Assembly: GCA_903813345.2 (NCBI GenBank)
Contig: CAIIXF020000008.1
Coordinates: 18,338,822-18,402,821 of the forward strand
Length of the DNA: 64,000 nt
Reading direction: 5' to 3'
Source: Owenia fusiformis
Taxonomy: Eukaryota; Annelida; Polychaeta; Sabellida; Oweniidae
Shown here: positions 1-9,052 of the stretch, piece by piece
Layout of the letters: the number at the start of each line of letters is the position of its first letter
Numbering within the stretch: the stretch's first letter is position 1
Notes under the pieces: generated by a model
Databases searched by the model: none
What the model saw: the letters and a program-made list of their open reading frames with translations, nothing else
What the model was told of the DNA's origin: nothing
Program-made: the position numbers and the translations under genes

Positions 1-249
1 AGATTATTTTGACTTTTAGGTCTTTTAAGAAAATATGTTTATTCTGATTTTCCGATTCGCACAATAATGTCAGTAATATAGATTGTCAACAACAATCAAT
101 TCTTCAAATTGAAAACTTTGTATTATTTTGCGTTCTTAAAGTATAGCCCGGTATGCTTTCAAGGCTAAAGATTAGTATTGTTATTTGGAAACTAGAACAT
201 GATAGCCTACTTTCAGGTACACTAACTCGTTTTTCAACAAACCAAGATA
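1..249. other. Non-coding flank at left edge
   Basis: AT-rich sequence with no convincing open frame, exon or repeat of its own. It ends at the TA dinucleotide (248-249) that forms the left target duplication of the mariner-type element starting at 250. Confidence 0.5.
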
Positions 250-327
250 TACAAGGGTTGTTCAATAAGCTTTGCCCAAATATATCTTATTGTGAAAATA
301 ATTGACCAATCTTGTTCGGTAACTGGT

Positions 328-498
328 CAACTCAACCCCAAGTCAACTCAACCCAAGTCAACTCAAACCTTAGTCATGTCGACCCCAAGTCAAGTCGACC
401 CTTAGTCAAGTCGACCCCAAGTCATCTCGACCCTTAGTCAAGTCGACCCCAAGTCATCTCAACCCTTGGTCATCTCAACCCTTAGTCAACTCAACCCC
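328..498 (+). repeat. Minisatellite array, left arm of inverted pair
   Basis: About 11 copies of a 15-16 bp unit of the form AAGTCAACTCAACCCC, with variants in which CAACTCAACC becomes CAAGTCGACC or CATCTCGACC. The same unit appears in opposite orientation at 1396-1584, so the two arrays could pair into a long imperfect stem. A related unit recurs at 26561-26755. Confidence 0.9.
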
Positions 499-896
499 AC
501 CATAAAAAACAAATAGATATACTATTTTCGTGGTATGATATTGATGAATTTTGAAAGAATGAGGGACTAAAATGCTAATTTTCCAAAAGAAAATTATCAA
601 CTATTGAAGTTTGTGCTTAATGCATTTATAATTTTTATAAATTTGACATTTATTTACCAAAATAATATTTGATAAATCTTAATAGGGCTATTCACGATGC
701 TATATATATATTTCACCCCTTCATATATGACCTTGTTTTATCTCTCTGAAATAAAAAAATTATCTATACACTTTTCTGTTATACCGAAATTGTTGTAACA
801 GTATTTTTGACAACAGGTAACTTATGCAACATGTGAATTGTGCCAACATCCATCCATTACTTTGTATTGAATGATTTTATATTTTGATAATAATAG

Positions 897-1355
897 TAAA
901 CAATAAACAATATGATATCTTCCTTCTGATCTATTGGCGATAGAAATGTTTATTTTTTGAAGCTAGATTTTAAAACAAGACTGGACAAACAATGGGATTT
1001 ATGATTTTACAATTTCCATTATCGTACCCATGCCAGGTGTCATAAATAACAAGATTAGGATTTTATAACAATAAACAATATGATCCAGTTCAAATCTTCC
1101 TTCTGATCTGCAGGCGATAGAAATGTTTATTTTTTGAAGTATGATTTTAAAACAAGACTGAACAAACAATGGGATTTATGTTTTTCTATTTATTAGTAAA
1201 TGTTTCCATTATCTTACTCATATGTCAGGTGTCATAAACAATCAGATTGGGATTTTATGATCCAGTTCAAATCTTCGTTTTGATCTATAGGTGACAGAAA
1301 TGTTTTTTTCTTTGAAGTTTGATTTCAAATCAAACTGCACAAACAATGGGATTAT
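897..1355 (+). repeat. Three tandem copies of a ~176-bp unit
   Basis: Each copy contains a TTCTGATCT-like segment, then GATAGAAATGTTTATTTTTTGAAG, then ACAAACAATGGGATTTATG, then a GGTGTCATAAA segment. The copies start near 897, 1075 and 1250 and diverge progressively. They fill most of the interior between the two inverted minisatellite arrays. Confidence 0.75.
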
Positions 1356-1395
1356 ATTGTATTTTAATCTACTTAAAACAAGTAAAATCATTTGG

Positions 1396-1584
1396 GTCGA
1401 CTTGACTAAGGGTTGAGTTGACCAAGGGTTGAGATGACTTGGGGTCGAGTTGACTAAGGGTCGAGATGACTTAGGGTCGACTTGACTAAGGGTCGACTTG
1501 ACTAAGGGTCGACTTGACTTGGGGTCGACTTGACTAAGGGTTGAGTTGACTTGGGTTGAGTTGACTTGGGGTTGAGTTGACCAG
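1396..1584 (-). repeat. Minisatellite array, right arm of inverted pair
   Basis: Copies of the unit GGGTTGAGTTGACTT, the reverse complement of the unit at 328-498. The outer end of each array (GGTCAACTCAACCCC on the left, GGGGTTGAGTTGACC on the right) is an exact inverted match, so these outer copies act as subterminal inverted repeats of the host element. Confidence 0.9.
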
Positions 1585-1804
1585 GAAGCTCTTGTTCATA
1601 GTTGGTATGTATGTGCCCATATCTTATATCCGTACACTGTCAAAGTTCCATGTATATACTCCTACTACTTAACATTTTACGGTTGCTATAGTAACAACGG
1701 TGATGACGCTATGGTCCATATCATTTAGTAAAAGATAAAAATGATAAAATCTCTTCTCTTGAGAAGCTTTATTCGTGCAAGACTTTTCGAACGACCCTTG
1801 TATA

Positions 1805-2077
1805 CGTGCAATTTAACATACTAGGCTTTTTGGTCAAAGTACAGTAAATTATAAATGCGAAACAAAAGTTCGGGTACTATTAATCAACAATAAACACATC
1901 AAAAACACATAGGTATGACTCTCTGATTGAGGTGACATGACATTCCTTGCTCGATTCGAAGTCGTGTGAATCTATATTTAATGATAATATATCAAATTAA
2001 TATATGCCCTCTACAACTAGTACAGCTCTATCAAGATACTAAAATTATCAAGGGATTATCAAGGACAACCAAAACAT
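1805..2077. other. Spacer between two mobile elements
   Basis: AT-rich sequence between the mariner-type element and the LTR retrotransposon, with no supported gene. The final ACAT (2074-2077) matches the ACAT after the 3' LTR at 6851-6854 and is the likely retrotransposon target duplication. Confidence 0.5.
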
Positions 2078-3209
2078 TGTAACGACCCAACAATATGTAA
2101 TATTTCTGTGCCGTTACTTTTATTTCAATTAAAGATTAGATTTATAATCACTTTGTAATAATTTCATTTTATCAAGGAATATGTTTAAATATTATCGATT
2201 AATTGGACCTGTCTCAGATATCAACTATAGCTATCTTGTATTTTGTACATTAATTGTAAAGCCCTGTATATTTTAACAGTTCACACCTATCAGTAGCAGC
2301 CCCATAGAATTTCTCAGTTTGTTTTTTCATGTAATAATTTTTAGCTTATAGATTCATGCCAGTGAAATTTTAGTTCCATGCTCAGTTCAAACCAACTGTC
2401 TCTTCTGCTGGGATTTTGCAGGGAGAAGATGCGCTTTTTGATTATTTTGTTTTGTCTTGATTTTATGGATTAAATCATATTAATTGGATATAATTCGGAT
2501 ATTATTTGGATAAATCATTGTTTTGGTAAGCTAGTCATCTATTAATTCTTCCCAATTCATGTAATTTCATGCTAGATTTCATGTTTTTAAAGTGAAGTCA
2601 TTTCCAAAATGTAAAAATCATCAGTTCATTTCAACTTCTCATATATCTGTAAGGTTCTGGCTAGAGCATTCAAATATTCTTTATAAAAATGATCAATGTA
2701 ATTTATGTTAATTGATTTCATTCCGCAAGTCATGGCTGGCATTGGTGTGTTGCTTCCTTTCTGCGCTACCCCTCCCGCTCGGCCAAGCGAGAGGAAAGAT
2801 AGCTGCACTGGGAGCGATCATCCAACCTAGCAGCGCTGCCAGTTCTCCCCCAGGAGCGGTTGAGAGCGGCTAAGAAGTCGCAACATGACATTGCATTTAT
2901 CTGCACTCCTTAGATTTGATTAGCGCATCAGTAATTCTCTTAGATCTATTTTAATTGAGGCTTATCCTCATGATTTATCATTATTTTCAAACAAAATGAT
3001 GTAATTTTAGTTAATAAAGAAACTATATTCTTATTGTAATTCAAATTAATTCACTATTCTGTTCGCTTTTTCCCATTTGACGGCTTCAGGGAGGGAGCGC
3101 CATCTGGGGATTACCCGTGGCACCCCCAGGAGTAGGTTGTGCTATTTTATTTGCTACGCTACCAACATCTATCAGTAATTTAAGAGCGCACTGCCCCTGG
3201 GGTGCTACA
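2078..3209 (+). repeat. 5' LTR
   Basis: 1132-bp long terminal repeat with TGTA..TACA ends. It contains several AATAAA or TAATAAAG-type hexamers (for example near 3014) that could serve as the poly(A) signal, and a more GC-rich segment (about 2750-2880) around a CGGCCAAGCGAG block. The 60-codon minus-strand frame inside it occurs identically in both LTRs and is not evidence of a gene. Confidence 0.92.
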
Positions 3210-3210
3210 T

Positions 3211-3230
3211 TGGTCAGGCAGCGGTGGGAT
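3211..3230 (+). promoter_or_regulatory. Primer binding site, tRNA-Leu-like
   Basis: One base after the 5' LTR the sequence reads TGGTCAGGCAGCGGTGGGAT. TGG pairs with the CCA tail of a tRNA, and GCAGCGGTGGGAT matches the complement of the 3' acceptor and T-arm of animal tRNA-Leu(AAG), which ends ATCCCACCGCTGCC. A three-base difference just inside TGG makes the match imperfect. The tRNA identity is inferred from family knowledge. Confidence 0.6.
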
Positions 3231-5703
3231 CGAGCGCCTTCATAGTGCCGCTCCGACGCAGTTAAGCACACATTATTGTGCTATGGAGATGTTGTGATTG
3301 TGCTGCTTTCATCATATATTTAGCACATACATCTACAAGTATTAATTATGCTGCTGTTTCATTTTAGCACAAATTGATTATGCTGAAATATGCGCATTTC
3401 AGTGATTGTGCTGCATTATCCCATGGCTGTGACATGGTGATTTTAGTAACGCCACATGCATTAGAGCCGGTTCCTTTGGCTATTGGTAAGCCTTTGGATT
3501 CGTTAAACTTGGATCCTGCACTTACGTACAGTATCGAACCAGTTTGTACTATGTATACGTACATATCCAGTTATGAGAACAGTCTGTTCTGTGTATATAA
3601 TAGTTAAGGGGACATTGGTGTAGGAAATAATAACTGATTTGCCTATGTACTGTGTACATCCTATATCTGCAATAAATTTATATACATCTTATGATTCAGA
3701 TGTCATTATTGGGGATCGCCAATGGATCGCCCCTAGATGCAGTCCATATGCCAATGGATTGCACATGGCGCATTCTTGGTCGTATTTCGTCTTCGCCTTG
3801 ATCCAATATACATGTCTTGGGTTCAACGCCTTGACCATATTTTTCTTGGGAAGATGATGCTGTAGTGGAGTTACGTACAGATGAAAGAAGGCCTACATTC
3901 TGAAAATCGTGTGTAATTCCACAAATATCTAGGCTAAAAGTTGTTTGCCTTTTTGCGCTTGAATCACCCAAGCTGCACTTTGGCTGAACGCTTTTGGAAT
4001 GGCCAAGCTATTATCATTGCTGAAATATATTAGGAATAGCAATGGCTCTACAATCCAGTAGCAGTTGTTGTAGACGAGAAGCGTCCCGTTTCCTGCAAAG
4101 CAATGGTGATATCTTGCTGTGAGTTGATGCTAAACTCTTGTCTTGGGGAGGCGCTACGTCTCACGTGTATCAAGCTATGTCATCCGACACTCAATGATCA
4201 ACCCCTCTTGATTGCATTGAGTGGCTTTAGCGATACATTTCGCTTGGACTGATCACCCCAGCGATGTTGAGATGGAAAAATCGAGCGCTAAAGATAATTA
4301 TCGCAGTAAAGCTCTGTGTTTCACAAAAGCTCTTGCTGGAGCGCTTGATAGTGTTGACCCTGGACGATTGTTTGAAGTGGTCTCAAACTGATGCTTGTCC
4401 CACCTCCACTAGGACATGTCTGTTCGTGTGGTGAAGGCATAGGGCAGATAAAGGCGAGCTAGAGGTAAGAGTGGACCCCATTTATTGGCTTCAGGATGCT
4501 TTGTAAATGAATTAAATGAAGACATATACTTCAAACCCCAAATTTTAATCACGTAGCCTACATTGCTAATGAGCCTTTAAGCTACTTGGGTTGGTTTCCC
4601 CATCTAGTCTTGCCGGACCGCACGAGGGCACCAGGCTTGCTGTATTAGGGCCAGAGGTAGACCCCTCCATTGGTGCAAGTGGATTTGAACAGGGGACTAT
4701 TGCAATGGTCTTTAGTTTGAGACGAGTGGACCTGGAGCACCTTGTAAAGCATTGGGCTGATCAAGCACTGTGATGTGTGCAGGAAGGACCTTTCCACAGA
4801 GAATCTGGATCAGCGAATGTTTTACCCTGATGACAGGATATGCAGTGATGCGCTCTGATTTGTGAAGCTTGCGTTTGCCTGTCAGCTAACTTTCACAGAG
4901 TGGCAGTTATGATGTCTACCAGGATGTTCGCTGCTTGTGATTGATAGCGCACGTGTACTTTTCATTTTATGCTATTTAGTTATTCTCTAATTTTTGTATA
5001 ACATATTTTAAAGACCTGATATATGGCATTTTCTAACCAGGCTGAGAATAGCTCGCCAAACTTTATCATTCATTATGGTAGATGATGATTTAGGTATTTA
5101 ATACTACTAGTAGCTATCATTGTAATTTTAAGCTAGCATTCACTTTGTAATAAATGTGACTGTATTTAAGATAAGTTTTAAACGTCTTGTCTACCACTCT
5201 ATGTTTAGTATTTCCAGGTGTCTGCCCCACTGTCACGCATAAGTCTACATCATGAACACTCTAGGACCAACTATATATTAACTTCATAGTGAATAACCGA
5301 TCCAGAGAAACATATAACAGTCTAGTGGTATACCATATGGAGGATCCAGTGATTATTTATAGGAACAATCTCAGTCCGGATGGGGATTTTCTCTATTATT
5401 TAATCCAGTGATACTATATATGAACTATCCAGTGACTTATTATATGATGATACCAGAATATATGCAAATGTTACATCATTCAATTGATAGCAGCTGCCTG
5501 GATGCGCTAAGAAGAGCCAGCGCTCCTATTGATTACGTTCATCCATCACTTGGTGGAGCAGCAGGGCAAATGCCAGGATTATTTTAAAATAAACAATGTA
5601 TTACTTTTAAATCATTTTTATGAACATTTGATGTATATTTAGAGTGGTATTCAATGACATATTGTTATGTTTCATAGTTTTGTGAGGTTAGGCCATGCCT
5701 TTT
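3231..5703 (+). other. Internal region of the LTR element, coding status unclear
   Basis: No frame longer than about 91 codons. The open stretches at 3374-3607, 3639-3857 and 4591-4773 do not show gag zinc knuckles (CCHC), a DTG protease site, a YxDD polymerase box or an integrase DDE pattern. The last open frame (5444-5587, 47 residues) ends shortly before the polypurine tract. The interior may be a decayed gag-pol remnant or unrelated cargo; I cannot decide between them. Confidence 0.5.
5444..5587 (+). other. Short open frame before the polypurine tract
   Basis: 47 codons starting at a tandem ATGATG and ending in TAA. The product begins MMIPEYMQML and ends with a Gly/Ala-rich tail. It lies where the end of pol or a late frame would be in an intact element. 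Not recognised, and possibly chance. Confidence 0.2.
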
Positions 5704-5717
5704 CAAAGAGGGGAGGT
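5704..5717 (+). promoter_or_regulatory. Polypurine tract
   Basis: AAAGAGGGGAGGT sits immediately before the TG that opens the 3' LTR. This is the expected place and composition for the primer of plus-strand synthesis, and it agrees with the orientation given by the primer binding site. Confidence 0.8.
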
Positions 5718-5718
5718 A

Positions 5719-6850
5719 TGTAACGACCCAACAATATGTAATATTTCTGTGCCGTTACTTTTATTTCAATTAAAGATTAGATTTATAATCACTTTGTAAT
5801 AATTTCATTTTATTAAGGAATATGTTTAAATATTATCGATTAATTGGACCTGTCTCAGATATCAACTATAGCTATCTTGTATTTTGTACATTAATTGTAA
5901 AGCCCTGTATATTTTAACAGTTCACACCTATCAGTAGCAGCCCCATAGAATTTCTCAGTTTGTTTTTTCATGTAATAATTTTTAGCTTATAGATTCATGC
6001 CAGTGAAATTTTAGTTCCATGCTCAGTTCAAACCAACTGTCTCTTCTGCTGGGATTTTGCAGGGAGAAGATGCGCTTTTTGATTATTTTGTTTTGTCTTG
6101 ATTTTATGGATTAAATCATATTAATTGGATATAATTCGGATATTATTTGGATAAATCATTGTTTTGGTAAGCTAGTCATCTATTAATTCTTCCCAATTCA
6201 TGTAATTTCATGCTAGATTTCATGTTTTTAAAGTGAAGTCATTTCCAAAATGTAAAAATCATCAGTTCATTTCAACTTCTCATATATCTGTAAGGTTCTG
6301 GCTAGAGCATTCAAATATTCTTTATAAAAATGATCAATGTAATTTATGTTAATTGATTTCATTCCGCAAGTCATGGCTGGCATTGGTGTGTTGCTTCCTT
6401 TCTGCGCTACCCCTCCCGCTCGGCCAAGCGAGAGGAAAGATAGCTGCACTGGGAGCGATCATCCAACCTAGCAGCGCTGCCAGTTCTCCCCCAGGAGCGG
6501 TTGAGAGCGGCTAAGAAGTCGCAACATGACATTGCATTTATCTGCACTCCTTAGATTTGATTAGCGCATCAGTAATTCTCTTAGATCTATTTTAATTGAG
6601 GCTTATCCTCATGATTTATCATTATTTTCAAACAAAATGATGTAATTTTAGTTAATAAAGAAACTATATTCTTATTGTAATTCAAATTAATTCACTATTC
6701 TGTTCGCTTTTTCCCATTTGACGGCTTCAGGGAGGGAGCGCCATCTGGGGATTACCCGTGGCACCCCCAGGAGTAGGTTGTGCTATTTTATTTGCTACGC
6801 TACCAACATCTATCAGTAATTTAAGAGCGCACTGCCCCTGGGGTGCTACA
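5719..6850 (+). repeat. 3' LTR
   Basis: Same length (1132 bp) and ends as the 5' LTR; the only difference I found is T at 5814 in place of C at 2173. It is followed directly by ACATTAAG, whose first four bases repeat the ACAT that precedes the 5' LTR. Confidence 0.92.
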
Positions 6851-7155
6851 ACATTAAGTATAAGATATAGGAGAAAAGCTATTTACTATACCTCTTGTCT
6901 GATTATAATTAGTACAAGAACCCCTTTGTGTCAATAGAGTTTATTGCCCGCCATTTATTCTAATAGGAACAGGTCATTCATGAAGTGCCCAGTCGCAAGT
7001 GGTATTAAAAAGGTGTTCGCCCGATGTTAATTAAGTTACAGCTTTTAAGCATTGTATGTTCATAAAATAAAGTATTTGTATATACCGGCTCTTGTCATCT
7101 CTGGCCGAATAATCATTAACTTTGCAAAATGGGGCAAAATTCAGCTCGGACCCAA
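6851..7155. other. Spacer between LTR element and next DNA element
   Basis: No gene or repeat identified. The last eight bases (GGACCCAA, 7148-7155) are the left copy of the target duplication of the following element. Confidence 0.5.
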
Positions 7156-8130
7156 GGGGTTTGTGTAAAAAAACGGGTAACCGGTGACCGGGTACTTAAC
7201 GTTCCTAGCAGGGTTAGGATTTTTTTATTTATAACGTTGGATCTGGACGATACATGTACGTTATTTTCGACGTCACGTTTTGAGGTTATTTCACATCGTA
7301 AGAACGTTTTGACAACGTTAACTTTTAACGTTAAAATAACGTCGATAATGAACCGATTTAGTGAGAACATATTGACGTCTTTGTTACGTTTCATTAACTC
7401 ACAAATATTTTGAAGCCATTTCCACAATGTTGAAATTCAACCATCCATCGACGTTTTGCTGAATATCTAAATAACGTCAGATCAATACGGTCCATGAACG
7501 TCATTATTGACGTCACGTTTTGAGGTTATTTCAAATCGAAAAAAACATTTCGACAACGTTAAATTTTAACGTTAACAATACGTCGGAAATGAACCGACTT
7601 AGTGAGAACACAAAGTTTTTGTCATGTTTTTTCCCACCAACAAATATTTTGATATTAAAAGCCTGTTTTGACAACGTTGAATTTTAACGTTTGAGTTACG
7701 TCACATATGGACCAATGTAGTAAAAAATCAAACGTTCCTGTTTGTTATGTTTTCCACACTAACGAACTTTACGGACACGTTACAACAACGTTTATACCAT
7801 CAATAGATGTCTCATGTTTACGTTGCCTCGATGTGTAAAGAACGAAAATGTGCAACGTCTTCTAGGAACTTATATGCTACTTATGAGCAACGTGACGTGG
7901 ACGTCACTGTTTGCTGGATCGATTATTTTAAAAAGTGCTCTGTCTCGTATCTAGGGTAAAAATATTGATCAGCAGTGCACTCGGTAGGCTAAGTCTGTCA
8001 AGTCAATTCGCTACTATATATCCGGGGGGAAATGTGGAACTTTGAAAGTTGGTAACCCTGCTAGGAACATTAGGTACCCAGTCGACCGGGTACCCGGTTA
8101 CCCGGTCACCCGGTTTTTTACACAAACCCC
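7156..8130. mobile_element. Non-autonomous DNA transposon with 8-bp target duplication
   Basis: The left end GGGGTTTGTGTAAAAAAACG and the right end (minus strand GGGGTTTGTGTAAAAAACCG) form a terminal inverted repeat. It continues with interruptions through ACCGGGTAACCGG-type sequence to a shared CCTAGCAGGGTTA block (about 60-80 bp in all). GGACCCAA flanks both sides (7148-7155 and 8131-8138). An 8-bp duplication with long inverted repeats and G-rich ends fits Mutator-like, Merlin or hAT-type families; the ends lack the CA start usual for hAT. No transposase frame. The interior holds three diverged repeats rich in AACGTT and ACGTC. Confidence 0.8.
7263..7760. repeat. AACGTT/ACGTC-rich internal tandem repeats
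   Basis: Segments at about 7269 and 7507 share GACGTCACGTTTTGAGGTTA, a CAACGTTAA..TTAACGTTA block, and ATGAACCGAyTTAGTGAGAA. A third, more diverged copy begins near 7670. The unit is about 240 bp. Many self-complementary AACGTT and GACGTC motifs lie inside the 7156-8130 element. Confidence 0.7.
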
Positions 8131-8281
8131 GGACCCAAGTTTTAAACATTGCAAAAGTCAGTACAAGGGGCATAGGGGCTATTGGGAGAAGGTGTGACAC
8201 GTGTGGCATAGACAGTAAAGTGTTCATACTCATACTTTTGCAAGAATACATCCTATACCCCTCCAAATTGCCGCCACTTCC

Positions 8282-8530
8282 TTGCACATGAAGATGCGCT
8301 CATCTGTCCACGTCATGCATGGTTCAGCCATGAGTCATATCTGGGTTAAAGCAGAGAAAAGCAGCCCACTGGCAATTCTTACTCGAGGTTTTGCAATATC
8401 TGGTGGAGGAATTGTGAGCACAGATGCTCCGGAGATAGCTCCAAAAGAAAAAGTCACAACATTTCAACAAGTCAGGGGAACTTCCATTGGCACACTTGCA
8501 CTGATTTTTTCAATATCTAAAACTTGGTAG
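8282..8530 (+). other. Open frame with weak resemblance to exonuclease VII large-subunit C-terminus
   Basis: 82 codons. Near residues 28-38 the product reads SPLAILTRGFAI, then IVST and APEIAPKEKV. Bacterial exonuclease VII large subunits carry a C-terminal SPL-x-x-L-x-RG-[YF]-[AS]-[IL] motif followed by a valine-rich segment and a PGD turn. The first motif fits well; the PGD turn is replaced by PKE. There are no other parts of that protein nearby, and it would be unexpected in an animal. It also lies about 520 bp upstream of the first visible exon of the C45-type gene, so it could be intronic chance. Low confidence. Confidence 0.15.
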
Positions 8531-9052
8531 TACAGAGCCCATTTTGACCCACTGTGCAAATGGAAGGATTTCTAACCCAACCATTACCACATGTGAATGA
8601 ATGACATATCATTGCAAAGAGGAGAGACGTGGCTTTATGGTGCATTGAATGAAATTGATGTAGTCATCACTAGTTTGGTGATTTTACGAGATATCTACTT
8701 GTTGCGTTTTTTTGATACGCCCTGTATAAGGTTGCATAATCAGAATTTTGCGCATGGACGTATATCAGTGTACCTCCATGCCCAGATTCACTAAATCCCT
8801 CGCTCAAATTTACTGTTTCTTGACATAGCTATTAAGTCATCAAAATGTGAAGCAAATGGTGGCAGAATTCTAAAAAAAATAAGACTTCTGAGTAGATTTC
8901 AGTTGGAGACCTTCATTAGTATCTCAACTGAAAAATTATAATATGAGCTCTTCAATTTTCAATCGGAATAGCTAGATACAAGGAAAAATTCTCATTTTTA
9001 ATGTTTCTAAGCAAGCATCTGATTCGTTACATGTAAACAACCATCATTCCAG

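Larger units (their letters stand above)
250..1802. mobile_element. Non-autonomous mariner-type element carrying inverted minisatellite arrays
   Basis: The left end begins TACAAGGGTTGTTCAATAAG. The right end, read on the minus strand, begins TACAAGGGTCGTTCGAAAAG. The two termini match at about 16 of 20 positions, and both are flanked by TA (248-249 and 1803-1804), the Tc1/mariner target duplication. This terminus type (ACNAGGGNNGTTCNAAAAG) is typical of mariner elements. No open frame resembles a transposase, so the element depends on a transposase from elsewhere. The 1553-bp interior is unusual: two arrays of a TTGAC-type minisatellite in opposite orientation (328-498 and 1396-1584) enclose three tandem copies of a unit of about 176 bp (897-1355). 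The superfamily rests on the ends and target site only. Confidence 0.75.
2078..6850 (+). mobile_element. LTR retrotransposon, recently inserted, without recognisable gag-pol
   Basis: Two direct repeats of 1132 bp each (2078-3209 and 5719-6850) begin TGTAACG and end GCTACA, the usual TG..CA form. They flank 2509 bp of internal DNA. A primer-binding-site-like sequence follows the 5' LTR and a polypurine tract precedes the 3' LTR, which sets the + orientation. A short target duplication (ACAT, 4 bp, or AACAT if the last LTR base is shared) flanks the element. I see a single LTR difference (C at 2173, T at 5814), so insertion is recent. The interior has no protease, reverse transcriptase, RNase H or integrase motif that I can see and is too short for a full pol. 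It therefore resembles the non-autonomous class called LARD, moved by proteins from another element. Confidence 0.9.

Noticed and set aside
2626-2808. 60-codon minus-strand frame in the LTR, repeated at 6267-6449
   Set aside because: Identical because the LTRs are duplicated; no coding features.
7116-7427. Overlapping frames on both strands (94 and 103 codons)
   Set aside because: They lie inside a non-autonomous transposon and its AACGTT repeats, and show no transposase motif.
8131-8290. First exon of the C45-type gene around the GIGAIG-like frame
   Set aside because: The glycine spacing looked tempting, but every usable donor gives the wrong phase for the exon at 9053.
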